A stretch of 64,000 bases of DNA from Tetmemena sp. SeJ-2015 (lineage: Eukaryota; Ciliophora; Spirotrichea; Sporadotrichida; Oxytrichidae). The position numbers were made by a program, and so were the translations under genes. The stretch is taken from positions 1 through 64,000 of the forward strand of contig JAJKFJ010022021.1 in assembly GCA_027382625.1 (NCBI GenBank), in the 5' to 3' direction. The notes under the pieces were generated by a model. That model made no database searches and had not been told where the DNA came from. It was given only the letters and a program-made list of their open reading frames with translations. Of the stretch, positions 31,174 through 43,902 are shown one piece after another (position 1 is the stretch's first letter; every line of letters starts with the position of its first letter).

Positions 31174-33520
31174 AATGTCAAGGCCAACTCGAGTTTCAGA
31201 TTTAAAGACGAGCTTGATTTAGTCTCCAGCTCCGAGGGTTCAGAGCATATCGACCTCCACAAAATCAGCAGCTTTTAAAAATCTCTAATTATCAGCTGCA
31301 AATTTAGAATTGCTTTATCTTATTTAAACTCCAGAAACGATCATTAAATTTAAGGTGGGTCAGTGCAAATCGACAGAGACTTTAATACCTTAAATCAACC
31401 TAGCATTACATACTCAAGTGGTTTCAAAACTAAGCAATCTGGGTTTTCTATAAAATGCTTGAACCCAAATATCATTCAGCTCATTTGTTATAACTATTTA
31501 GAACAAAGGGCGAAAGAAAATAGAGAGTGAGTACTCTGGGAATCTATTCGCTAAATTATAAGACAAGGAGCGCATTAACTCTGATCTTACTACTCTCACT
31601 GACAATGAAGAAAAAAACTTGAATAATGGGCATAAGAATTATAGCAATAGGATACAAAATAAAAGTATTTTAGTCCCAAGTAAATCCACTGAGCAGCTCA
31701 ATAGTAGTAGTAGTAGTCCTTAAATTAAACTTAACAAAATTATAAAACAGAAAATTAAGTGGCCGTGATACCTTTTGGCAGAGAAAACAGAGACATTGGT
31801 GTTTCTTCATTGCCAAGACCATTCATTGAAAATACAGAAAGTCTCTACCAAATTTATTAACTCTTCATTTAATTTTAATTGTTCAGGCCTAGAAGTTAAC
31901 TAGCAAGTTTCTTAATAAGAGATCACCCCCTTTATTTTTAGATAATTGCTTGAATACTAGACTTTGAAATCTTCAAAAGAACATAAATTACTCATTTATA
32001 GATTAGCTTTAATTTGATTCATTTCAAGGCCATACTTTAAAGTAAGGGTCTGAAAGAGCAGAGATAGTTAAGCCCCTGATACTCTCACCAATAAAAGAAT
32101 TCAAGCAGCACTCTTTTCAATCTGATGGACTGACGACGACACAATATTTCAACAAATAGTTTGACTCTTCACACAATACCAATCAGAGACTTGAAGGAGG
32201 ATTTTTCAGTAGGAACACAAACGTGCTATTTAATTAATCAAATCGCATTAACGATTTAAGTTTCACAGAAAACAACATCGATTTATCTAAATCTGAGAAG
32301 TTTGTTACTGCTTCTTAACTCAAATATTTCACTACTCTCATTTTTAAATTTTACTAAGCTAGTTGAAAAGAGCAACATGTAAAGGGATTTAAGATTATTC
32401 TATTTTCCTTATTGGTGTGTTTGTAAAGAAGATAAAAGAACTAAGATTCTGGATTGGAAAAAAAATCTACTCATGGGAGATAGTCCATTAACTCAGAGAT
32501 CAATTACGATATCACAAAGGAGTAACCTTATGAATAAAGCATCAACATCTAGAAAGATTTTTAATTAACTAATTTGATTCTGCAGAGTCATAGCTATAAT
32601 CCAGCTTTGAAAACATAATAAAGCTTCCAGAGCAGCTAAACAATATCAAAATCACATATGGGGCGATCCCAGACATAAAGAAGATATTCTGAACTCTTTG
32701 AAAAGCCAGACTTAAAAAGAAGGACCATTAAGATCCAATAACAACAAGTAAAACCAAGTCAGAGGAATCAGACCAAAGGTCAAAAATATCAGAAGCTCAC
32801 TATAAGAATCAATGTTCAACAATCACCCTCATAATTCAAGTTTGAGTAGCGAAGGAAATGAATGGAAGAGTAATGAGATTGTTTATGGGAGCATCTCTAA
32901 TATAGGCAAAGGCTTTAAGGATGGCTCTGGGAGTTCTATTGATAGTGGCAGCAAAAGCATGCTCTGGACTAAATATTCCTAGTAAAAATATGGAGAGTGT
33001 CAACAAGTGTATGACTAAGGGATAAAGTCTCGACAGCTGTTTATCAGTTAGTTGAGAGCTAAGAGACATGCATCTAATCCTAAGAATATGCCTTCAAAGA
33101 GAGAGGAAGAAGAGCAAGCTATCAAAATAACAGATTAGTAGTTTGAAAAGAAATGGGAGTTTTTGGGTTATAAAGGATACAAAACAAGCACATCACATAT
33201 GCATATCAAGCAAAAAGAAAGAGCACCACATCAGTTCAATTTTCAGACTTCCGGAGTAAACAGGAGCTGAGTTAAATTAGCTACAATAGGTGCTCGAGGA
33301 TTTTGATTCTAACTTAGCAGCAGCAAGAAATGAATAGAGAAGGACTAAAGTTAAAATCATTAATAAGCAATACGAATATTACAAGACTGCAAGGTAAAAT
33401 ACTTATCATACCAGAGTGCTAAAGGCCAAAAGTATTCTCAAAAACATTGATAAAAATCTTCAAAAGTTTTAAGATCAAGATGAGTCATTATACGAGGAAA
33501 ACTTTGAGCAAGATGTATGA
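31174..33520 (+). CDS. Ser/Gln/Lys-rich coiled-coil-like protein
   Basis: Starts MSRPTRVSDLKTSLIQSPAP at ATG 31174 and ends at TGA 33518-33520 (YEENFEQDV). Conspicuous parts: STSTKSAAFKNLQLSAANLE, a poly-Ser run near 31700, KPLILSPIKEFKQHSFQSDG (32070), DGSGSSIDSGSKSMLWTKYS (32920), KRHASNPKNMPSKREEEEQA (33060) and a charged helical tail LQQVLEDFDSNLAAARNEQR. An in-frame TGA sits at 31460-31462, and frame changes near 31765, 32370 and 33270 point to IESs or missing bases. The helical, charged C-terminus suggests a cytoskeletal or basal-body protein, but no family is recognised. Confidence 0.5.
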
Positions 33521-33604
33521 AACCTTAAGTTATTTTAAGTTCATAAGGCTGATCTTATTAATTTAATTTCATCAATAATTTTAATAAACTTAGAACTTTA
33601 GATA

Positions 33605-34458
33605 TTGTCACTAAATTATTTAGGGCCTTATTTTGTGAGTTTAAGTATAATGGCAGTTGGTTTAAGTCGGTACTACTTTCTAAGTGCTTGTATATTTCTG
33701 TTTCTGGCAGTTTTCTGCGCAAACTTTAAAAATACCTACGAAGATGCAGTTTGCTTAAAGTCAAGTTTAAACACTACAACAAGCAGCTCTACCACAACTG
33801 AAACTTCTTCAGGAAATAATTCAACTCTCAACAGCTTACTTACATCAGCACTGAGTCTCTAGCTAACTAAAGTTCCTGGGGTATTGGTTGGCTTTTATGC
33901 CACTTAAGTAACTCTGAATTCCATAATTTTCCTGCTGCTTTTGTACTTCATGAGAATGCTACCGAAGGATTTTGCAAAGATGGGAAGAATTCTAAACTGC
34001 GCAGGAGCTTTGCTAAAGATTTTACCTAAACTGATAATCCTGATGCAATACATCATACTTATTCTCATTATTGTCATCATTGGCTAAGTAGGCATAATTA
34101 AAAGAATAAGTGATAAAATTATCATCAGATTTAAAGTTAAATAGTAGGCAGTGAAAACTGTAAAGAATCTGCTAAAGTTGGGAGTGATGGGCTGCCTGAA
34201 AAGACTCAGATGCATCAAGAGGCTGTAATTTTAGTCAGCATTCAGACAAAATAATTAGACAAATATCTGTTTCACTATATTCACTTTTTACTTAAAGATT
34301 AAAATAGATTTTGGATTATCTCACCAATATGGGTATTGATGCATTTTGGAGGTACTATAGTTAGATCGATGCTCTATGTTGACCCATTTTTACTAGACCC
34401 TTACGACCCAAAAGGCAATAGAGTATATCGTATTTTGTGCTAAACTTGCGGACCATGA
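33605..34458 (+). CDS. Small multi-pass membrane protein
   Basis: A frame open from about 33605; the first ATG in it is at 33650 (MAVGLSRYYFLSACIFLFLA). It shows TM segments at the start, a Thr/Ser-rich loop (TTTSSSTTTETSSGNNST), TM VTLNSIIFLLLLYFMRMLP, then LIILMQYIILILIIVIIG, and a basic tail. A frame change near 34250-34320 leads to IWVLMHFGGTIVRSMLYVDP and a C-terminus with RILCQTCGP at TGA 34456-34458. The extracellular loop could be heavily O-glycosylated. Family unknown; tetraspanin-like topology is possible. Confidence 0.5.
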
Positions 34459-34699
34459 ATGTACTATTACTATCTCTGAAATTTACTCTTTCTATTTCAA
34501 ATTTTCACTTATATAGATACACAATTAAAAGAGCATTATAGCATTTTAAATCTTAAAATCTAAAGTAAAATTGCATAATTATCTGATTGATAGATCATGA
34601 AAAATCGAGAGAAGTTGAAGTAGAGCCATATAAATTATTGGAGGAGGAGCCTTGTAGTATATGGTTAAGTTAGCGGAAGGATATAGGTTTATTTACTAA

Positions 34700-37600
34700 A
34701 CACAAAAATGTTACTTTGAACAAAATTCTTACAAATACCGTCGAAGAGCTTCTCTTCGTCTGTGATTGCTTGCTAAATTGCAGAGTGCATCAATATCTTA
34801 GTTTGACATAAATTTATATTGCCAAAGTAAAAGGAAATTAAATCATATGAATCAATTAAATATCAAGTCAATTAAGATTTAAAAAGAAGGAATATGAGAT
34901 AAATTAGAGAGCAAGCAATAATTCCTTCTTTGCTGAGATCTCTTAAGGTTTTAGTAGCTTTCATGCCATCCATTACTGGCATGTTAAGATCCATGAAAAT
35001 GAAATAAAAATGTAAGAGAAATTGAATCATTCATAATTAAATGAAGTCGAAATTTTCTCCTTATTAGTGCATCCTCATAACTTAGTTAATCGCTTCTTAC
35101 CCATTCTTTGCTTTAAAGCATTCGAACCTTCAAATAATTTGCATTATTATATTGCAAGTATTAAAAGAATCTGTTTTTGGATTTAGAGGTATTCTTTTGA
35201 GTAATGAGCTGTTCCAAAGAGTAGAGATTAAATGCATCATCATCAACTATGAGGATCTTAACTGACTGTGTTGAATTAAGCGAAGCCATTGACTTGAGAC
35301 TAATAGTGTAGTTGCTGATATTTTTATGTTGAGAATTTGCATGAGGATTCCCAGTGTGTGTCAGACACAGTTTGTAAGGCAAGACAATATAAAACACAGT
35401 CCCTTGCCCTTACTTCGACTAGCATTTTATTCTGCCGCCCGCTGACTAAAATTCAATTATACTACTCATTTGACTGCACAATATTTTTACAGAGAGTGAG
35501 TCCCAATCCCATCCCATTCTAATTAACTTTGTTTGAGATCTTGATATTTTAGAGCAGTGAAAATAACTTCTTAGTTAGCTCTTCACTCATTCCACATCCT
35601 GTATCTTTGACTTTGATGAAAAGCCTTATATTTCAGTAATATAATTTGTTAAGCCATTTCTTTTGGTTGAACTCATTATGAGTGAGGTCAAACTAACTCT
35701 GACTGTCAAACTTTGAGTCAATCTTTGAAGTGAAGAGATTTGAAGTGGCCTCATCCTTGATTTTGATTTTTATCTTGCCTTGGTTAGTGTATTTTATAGC
35801 GTTGAATACTAATATGAAAAGTAATTGCTTCAGTCTTAACTCATCTGACTTTATAAACCTATACAATAATTATCAGGAGAGTCATTAAAAAGAGTATACT
35901 TGGGCACGCTTTCATGTACTTAATAGGTCAACAGTATGTCAATATTTTTATCTCAAGGTATATAAACTTAAAATAAAGAATGTCTTTGATTGCTGCTTGC
36001 TACCTAAAGGTTTAAACGATCTCTTGAAGCAGTAGTTTAGGCTCTAAAGGTCTGAAATTAAAAGTGAGGTCATGGAACTGGAGCAAAGTAATATCCTATA
36101 TTTTGTGTTAGAAGTAATTTAATAAAGTAAAGTTATATTAATTATCAGGTGTCAGTCTTCTGGATCATTTATTAAAATGTATCCATTTTTAAAATGTCAT
36201 TAATTGATCCCTCATTATAAAATGAGTATACCTTCAAACTTACATTTAAGTTGTGAATGAGCTGATAGAGCGTATTAACTGATTCTTTAGCGGCTACTAT
36301 GTTCCACCCTATTTAGCTAAAAACAGGAGGAAGATCTTATCTAATAACTTCTAGTAAGTTATTGATTGAGTTGAGCGGTGTAATGAATTTGTGTGTGAGG
36401 GATTAGAATAGAACCTGAGACATTTTTTGGCTAAGATGCTTGTACTCAATCTCCTTTTGTTGAGAATTATCTATAAAAATGGAGAGCAGCTCATCGTTAG
36501 AAATGTGATCTCCAATGTACATGCAGTGCTTGTTCCAGTCTTTTATTTCAATCTGTAATTTACTCGTTTTCAATAGTAAACTAAATAGAAAAGACATTTT
36601 TAATGTTTGCTTATCTTCTTCCATGGTTGTTTTTACCATGTCTTGGATAGAGGCGTAGTTAATTTTCCGATAAGTTTGAGAGTTATTTCAAATTTAAACA
36701 TCAATGATTAAAAATGAGCTTAAATGAAATACGTAGCAATATTTGGCTACTCTTTGCTTAGCTTGAAGGAATTATTCCTCTTTCTTTTAATCTTAATGGG
36801 CTGTTAAAACACATCGTCAAACCCTTCACGACTCTTCAAGGTCTTGTTAAAAGTCTTCTTAATTTGCTAGTTGTAGTAGGTGATGTGGTCTTTCGCTTTA
36901 TTGTAAATTATAACGAAGAAAGGCAAGTTAAACAATACACATACAAAAATCTAGGAATTTATATTGATAAGTTATCAAGTATTGAAAGCCATTTCACTTT
37001 TTCCTATTAAGAATCCCTTTAATCAATTTGCTAAATTAGAGAATATGTAATAAGGAGAATGAAAAATTCACTGGAGAAGGTCACAAGTTCATACCTGAAT
37101 GTTGAGTTGATTCTGACTATAGATCTATTTAAATTCAAGCAAGTAAATTAATCAAAAAATACTTTAATCTCCATGTAGACACTTTCATAATCTCTCAACA
37201 GCACGCAATTCAGCGCTAAATATCCTTGATTAAGGAGAGTAAATTACTTATTGTGAAGAAGCAGGCAAATATGTACACGAGACTCATTCTTATCCATATT
37301 TGATGTGTACTTAAAAATAATCAATATCATTCCATCTGAATCTTAGGATTAGTTATAAAAATATTATACTTGCTGGAGATGAAATTAAAAGGGCGGAGAT
37401 TCAAAGTTCATATTGTGTTTTATCAAGTAGAAAAGTTAGTCCTTAATAATAACTTACCAGACTTTTAGTATTGAATTAGCATTAAAGTTAGCCTTGAAAC
37501 CGCAAAGAAGAGTCCTTTCTTCTTCCAATTCATGCAGCTCTGAGAAAGGGCGACCATCTAGATAGAAGGGATTCCAATACTAAAAGACTCCATAAAAGAT

Positions 37601-37803
37601 TTCGTATTCACTTCAGGCTATAGAAAAAGTCCCTCAAGAAATGTCATGGCAAAGCAAATATAGCCCCCAGTGTATTTATAGAAATATAATTGAAAATATG
37701 ATATTTCACCTGTGATCAGTCGAATTTAATGATTGCAAGCATTATCGCAAATAGAAGAGTTGAGGATGCAAAAAGAAGGTAGTGGTCCTATACGTACGAC
37801 ATT
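34700..37803 (-). CDS. Membrane-bound hybrid histidine kinase
   Basis: Two-component hybrid kinases autophosphorylate on His and pass phosphate to a receiver Asp. Begins MSYVQDHYLLFASSTLLFAI (TM) at ATG 37801-37803, followed by more hydrophobic helices to about 36900 (LPFFVIIYNKAKDHITYYN). Then the H-box QSLTHKFITPLNSINNLLE (about 36340-36400), N-box FILVFNAIKYTNQGKIKIKI (about 35770-35830), G1 VKDTGCGMSEELTKKLF, G2 NGMGLGLTLCKNIV (about 35480-35525), and a receiver domain: VKILIVDDDAFNLYSLEQLI (acidic pocket) and FIFMDLNMPVMDGMKATKTL (phospho-Asp). The IES 34997-35045 falls just before the phospho-Asp strand. Other inserts near 35120-35165, 35870-36200 and 36660-37500 are not fully delimited, and the C-terminal end is approximate. 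Confidence 0.85.
34997..35045 (-). other. IES, 7-bp pointer AAATGAA (TTCATTT on the gene strand)
   Basis: AAATGAA at 34997-35003 and 35039-35045, offset 42. Removal joins QQGENFDFI to FMDLNMPVMDG, restoring the receiver phospho-Asp strand and avoiding a TGA. Confidence 0.9.
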
Positions 37804-39809
37804 ACACACGTATTCGACGTTATCAAGAAGATGCTGTAAAATCTTATATCAATCTTAATTGCAATTACGCAAAATAGTTTATCAGAGAGATGGCTAAATT
37901 TTATTTAGAAATGGTGATTAATTTGAACATTTAAATTAAGAAGCAACTTCAAATTGAATAATAATTTTATAAAATTTCATAATTTTTACTATTCTAAGGT
38001 GTTAAAACAGCTCTAGATATGCCCTAATTCTTCTACTTCTTTCATGCTGAATTTATTTCTCTATATTTTAGAATTAGCCAAAGGTAAAGTTAAAAATACT
38101 TATTCTATCAAGTTTGCTATTAAAATCACTATGATTTGAGTTTAAATATGATCTCCTAATAAACTATGAGAATATTTGAATTTATATTTTCCTCGATTCT
38201 CTTTTCCTGTCCTCTGAAAATTTAATCTGTGGGTGAGACATCATCATATGAAGTGCTGAGTAGCTATCTGAGAGTATTACTCATTCAAACGAATTTATTG
38301 ATAAGCAAGTATTTGGTTTTTGTGTAGTCTGTCTGATAGAACGTGAATGAGGAGTAATCTCTAATAAATGCTGAATTTATTTGCTTATTATATAATTTAT
38401 TGTGAGGGCATCAGTAATAATTTAATAATTAGCTCCCACTTTTAAATTTTATACGTTTACCTTTCACCAGGCCCTACTAATGCTTTAAGTTAATCTTTGT
38501 AAAAAACTGAAGAAGTTCGGGTTAAAATATTTATTAATAAACCATTATGTTGACGATTGTGGTAGTATATTTTTATTTTGCATTCTTTAATAGAACTAAA
38601 TAATTTTTTTAGAGTGGGTCAATAACCAAATTTGGAGAGTGAGTATTGCTAGATGAAAATAGAAGAAATCTTCAATAATGAGATTAAGTAATATTAAGCG
38701 ATTTTGAGTAACTCATTGCAATTAAATTTTATTTAAATGGTGATTTTATTTTATAAGTGCATAATTAGAGAATCCAAAAAAATAGGTGTTTATACTCATT
38801 CTCTATAAGGATCCTGTAAATATGACAAAAAAAATTTTTGAGAGCTAACAAGCATTTATTGGCCATTTATTTTGAAAACTGGTTGAATTTTTTTCTAAAT
38901 TTGGAACTTATTTAACAGTAAATAAGTTTAGACCATCCTTTTCTAACATGCTTTGATTAAAGTATTCACTTTATATAAATCTAAATAATAGAGTATGAAT
39001 TATTTACTGTTTTTAGTTATTTTCTTTATAAAGGAAAACATAAATAAATAATTTGTTTAAGCAATTTAAAAACAAAAAGAAAATTTTTTTAAAAGAAAAG
39101 ACGTTTAAAAATTTATAAATTTAATTGGTTTAAAAAATTTGGGGTTAAGATAATTTTGGTATTTCTTTTGGAAAATTTTGCAAATTTTATTTTAGCTTAT
39201 AAACTATTAAAAAATTTTGATTTTTCTCTTCCAAATTTTTAATAAAAATTTAGGCTTTTTTAATAAATTTAAAAAATAAAAAAGAATTATAAAAATAGAA
39301 AAAATTTAGGGGGAAAAAAAATTTAACTTTCCCCCTATTTATTATTGTCTTATTTATTTTTGATATTTAAAACATAAACTTTTTTAAAACCCGCACAACA
39401 TGAAAATAGAGGCCGAATCTAAAAGACTTAGATAAAAATGTAAGAAACCTAAAATCCTTTATAATAAATAAACTTCAATTTATCTCTAAAAAAATGTTCT
39501 TTTAAAAACTTTGACTTTTTAACCAATAATCTAATCTTATTTTAATACAAACTTTATAGTTTATAAAACATGAAAATGTTTTATTCATAATCATTTTATC
39601 ATCCTCATTTATTTCAATTATTGAATATAAAAGGAATTGGTTTTGCCAATTTAAATAAGAGTCTTTATTCATTTTATTGGAAAGACAGATTAAGGCCAGA
39701 GTAAGTTGTCTTAGCGAATATAACACTATATCTAATTTTTATTGAACTTTATCATCATTCAATCGAAGAAGAAAAAGTGATTGTATTTAAATAAATTTTA
39801 GCAATCATC

Positions 39810-39843
39810 GCGCGGAAATTCCGCGCGCGCGGAATTTCCGCGC
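39810..39843. repeat. Perfect 34-bp GC-rich palindrome
   Basis: The left arm GCGCGGAAATTCCGCGC is followed directly by its exact reverse complement with no spacer. Each arm also contains a near-palindrome around GGAAATTCC. It stands alone in DNA with very little G+C. It could fold into a cruciform or serve as a protein-binding site. Confidence 0.95.
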
Positions 39844-40710
39844 TGTGTTAATATTTATATTCAAATGAGATAATTAGCAAAGGAAGATAATACTATCGAT
39901 ACGCTTCCAAAAATAATTTAATTAAAAGACATTATAACTTTTTAAACTAGACTAATTCTTTTCTGTAAACTAATTTATCGTGTAAAAAAAATTTTAAAGC
40001 ATTTTTTTATGAATGGATATTTTTCTTATTAGCTTCTTTTTTTTTACTCACAAATGTATCAATTAATTCAGAAAACATTTTAAACTTTTTAAAAGTGCTT
40101 TCAAACTCATTCATAAATTTGATTTTTTTCTTTTAAACAATCATTACCACTTTTTTGTTGCAAAAATAAATTTATCATCTCACATAAGTAAATCAAAAGT
40201 TTCTCAAGAAAATTGTTTTTATGTGGATGAGTTAAATTGAGTACCGGATATCATTCCATAAAAAAATTCGCAGATTATATCATATCACTTTCTTTTTTCA
40301 CGGGGTTTACAAAAAAATTTCTTTAAAACTTATTCGCCCGTTCGCAATTAAAGGAACTGAAAGTAAAATCGAAAGACTACAAAAATCACAAATGTAAAAG
40401 GCGTTTAAAAAAGTATATCATAAAAAAATGAAAATTATTTAGAGAACTTTTATGCTTAAGGTATCAACAAGACTCAAAAAATTTAAAAATAAAAAAAAAG
40501 CTGTTCAAAAGTTAAATATGCTAAATAAAGTTTAGCATAATTTAAGTAATCCTATAAAAAGGGTAAAATTTTTCAATTAATGAAAAATCGATTGACTCAA
40601 ATAAAAAACATTTTTGGGTTCCTCCATGCAAGAAATAAAATGATCACAACCAAAAATTAACTATGATTAAATAATCACAGAGACTATTTTATCAATTCTC
40701 CAAGATCAGA

Positions 40711-40860
40711 AAAAAGGGGAAAAAAATCCCCCAGATCAGAAAAAATCACAAAAAATACAAATAATCACAAAAAATCACAAAATTTGATAAAAAATCACAA
40801 AGTCCAAAAAAAAAAATCACAAAGCCCAAATAAAAAATCACAAGCTCAAATTTCTTAATT
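40711..40860. repeat. Cluster of AAAATCACAAA-type repeats
   Basis: At least six copies of an A(4-6)TCACAA unit, all in the same orientation, with irregular spacers such as AGTCC, AGCCC and GCTC. It looks like a degenerate minisatellite. Confidence 0.8.
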
Positions 40861-42009
40861 TTCAACTTAGTAAAAGAAATTCTATGAGCCCTATTTAGGA
40901 ATTCAGTAAATCAAAGCTATTTACTATATGAATTCAGCTGGATTAATTTAATAACTTCATTCCACTAATAGACTTCAGAATAATGAAATGGAATTCAATA
41001 AAAGGTGCTAACAAATTTCGAGCATTCACATGAGGGCAGCATTGATAAGAGTGTAAAAAGATTTGATTTCAAACTTCCTTTCCTTCAATTTAAGAATTTT
41101 TTAAAAATAAATAATAATCGCTAATTTAGAGATTTGTATATCGAGTAAAAATTTTTGTGATTTTTTTCAAACTTATTTTCAGAGATAAAACTGTGGTGCC
41201 CTCAAGCTCATGAAGCTATCAGCTAATTAGCTCAACTCCAGATGACAGAAGCAGGACCCTCCTCCTGTTGCATCACTAAATATATTCACGAACTTTGAAA
41301 ATCATGATTAAGCTCAGAAGTATCCTTCGCAATCAAACGTTCTTTTGATTGATACCTCTGGTAGCATCCTCATAATTCCGAACAAAGAATGACTTATACA
41401 ATATCACTGTGAATGAAATTTAACTTTTGATAAAAAATCTCTTAAGAGATAATCCAAGCTTAATAAGTTTATTCACACTTAATTAATAAACTGTCTTATA
41501 AATAAATTACTAATTTTTTATAAATTTTTTGATTTACTTGATTTAGCCTTTTCTTTTTTTCCCTTTTTTTTATTTTGCAAATTGAGAAGTAGATTATAAC
41601 TAATCTAAAGGATTGGGAGTAAGACAGTGCAAGTTATGCAAATTCATAAGGCATTCTTGCAAAATTTCTTATATCATTTGATTAGATGGACTCTGAAGTT
41701 AGCATTGATGGTAAAGTTTTGATGTTGAATATTTCAAGAGCTGCTATAAAAACTCAACAAGAATTTCCATGTCTCTAAAGCTTATGAGTAAGTTGTAAAT
41801 TTCTATCTCAAATTTTTACGAGTAATGATAATACTATGACCAGACCAAGGTTAGTTTAACTAATTTTTAGATCTAATAAATAAATAAAAATAAAAAATTT
41901 TACAAAAATTTTTTTGATTTCTTCCCAAAAAACATAAGTATGATTTTCATTGAGCCAAAGAATAATATTATCTCTATATTAATTTAAGATTAAAAATTTA
42001 AAAAACCGC

Positions 42010-42037
42010 CAAATTCCCCCGGAATTTCCCCCGGGGG
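42010..42037. repeat. Tandem GC motif AATTCCCCCGG
   Basis: Two near-identical copies, AATTCCCCCGG and AATTTCCCCCGG, run into a palindrome CCCCCGGGGG. This is the only other strongly GC-rich spot in the AT-rich region and shares the AATTTCC core with the 39810 palindrome. Confidence 0.8.
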
Positions 42038-43902
42038 CTTTAAAATAAGAATTTTTAAAATTTTTTTGAGGGATCTTAAAAAAAAATAATTAAAAATTGT
42101 GCAGATTTTTTAAGCTTTTTCAATTTGACTTAAAAATTTATGCTAATTTTAGTTTTTATTTTAATCCAAAGCATAATTATCATAAATTAATTAACTTCAA
42201 GGAAGGTAAAAGAAATTAAATAAAGGAAAAAACTTTTTCTTGGAAATTAAAATTTCTTTAAATTTAAAAATAATTGTTCAATAAGAACATGAGAAAAAGG
42301 TGAAAGATAATTTTTCAAAAATTATTTGAAATTTTTTAAATTTTTTCATAGATTTTCAAAATTATTTATTTTTTTCTTTTTCACCCTTTTAGGTTAGAAA
42401 TTTTTGTTTTTTAAAATGAAATAAAAATTCTAATTGAGAAAAATAAATCGAGCGAGGAGATTAAACTTTTTATTACCCTCAAATTCTCTCTATTTTTACT
42501 AAATATAGAAATAAATTATTATTAAATCATTGAGCTCGTCCAAAAATAATCGATGTCTGTATAAATTAAAGGGCTGAACTGAAGTAAATTCCTGTAAGGG
42601 CATATTAAGAGAAAGAAAGGCTGAAAATATTATTAAAAGATCACTACAACAGAGTCATAGGCATCTAGAGATTAAAATCTTTTGTTAATCTAATCAGAGT
42701 TAGAGTCATTAGAAACGACAATTATCCCTCTTAAATACGTGAGTTGATAAGCAACATTGCCTAATCACAATCTCCAAAAATTAATATGACGTGCTCAAAA
42801 TATAAGACGAGTCTCTCCTTTTTTCGCCTATTTTTTCCTAACTATCATTCAAAATAAAAATATTGCAGTCAAAAATGAAGTAAATTAAACATTAAAAATC
42901 ATATCCGCAGATTTAAGTTATTCTTTCTTGAATAAAAAGAGTAATAAGTTTAAATGGTTTTGATACATTAGATAAAATTAAATTCGAATTATTAAATATC
43001 AGGTTTCAGAAGAGTATTCCAAAGGTCTAAACTTTTGAAGCCTTTAGAGAATATTACTTAGAATAATAATTTTTTATCTTTTTTGCGACTAAGAAAATTT
43101 TTTTTAGATTTCCCACTTCTATAATTTAGCAACTTCCTTGCCTATTAAACATATAAAAGAAAAAAGAAAACGAGTATAAAGCTAAAAATATAGGCAATAT
43201 TTATTATAGCTGAAAATGTTACCATATTTTGATAAATCTATAATTTTTTTATTAACCATATAGAATTAAAGTCATCCAGAAACACTATAAAAATTCTACT
43301 CACTCTTATTAAAGTTTTCAAGATTTATTCTATAGAATCATATTTTTAAAATTTAATTAAAACTTTCGTTCGTGATAATTTTATTTTTATTCTTTCTCTA
43401 GAAACTCAATTTGAAAATACTTTACAATTATTTTTTAATTCTAAAATCAACTCTTTAACTCTAATTCATAAATAAATGATAAATTAATATTATATTTTAA
43501 ATTCTTTAAAAAAAATAAAATTTCCATTCAAGCATTTGCTATAATATCCTTCAATATTAAAGCTGCCCTTAAATTTAAATCTTAAAAAAATAAGAAAAAC
43601 CTTCCTGTGCTAAATCCATGTTTCATGCTTCCCCACGCTGGCTAGAATTCTTATGATTTATTTTAATTCGCTTCTTTTCTATGGGTGAAAATGTTTGCCA
43701 GTTAATTCTTTACTGAGGAAATGAGTTGAGCCAGCCAGACTACTGGCCTGTAAAATCATTAATCATTAGTGCAAAAAGTAGTGAAGTGGACTTTAATCGG
43801 CGCGTTTGATTATTTATTTATAGTCGCCCTAAATATATAAAGCTACTCAGATCAAAGATTATAATAAAATTTCTAATTAACCTACCTATTCAAAGTAACA
43901 GA

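Larger units (their letters stand above)
37804..43902. other. AT-rich, probably germline-limited DNA
   Basis: About 6 kb with no coding-like frame, dominated by A/T homopolymers (notably 39000-40400). It contains the GC palindrome at 39810, the AAAATCACAAA cluster at 40711-40860 and the GC tandem at 42010-42037. Around 41185-41400 composition is briefly less AT-rich and may hold a decayed gene fragment, but I find no frame. Hypotrichs eliminate most such DNA during macronuclear development; that this stretch is eliminated is inferred. Confidence 0.6.
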
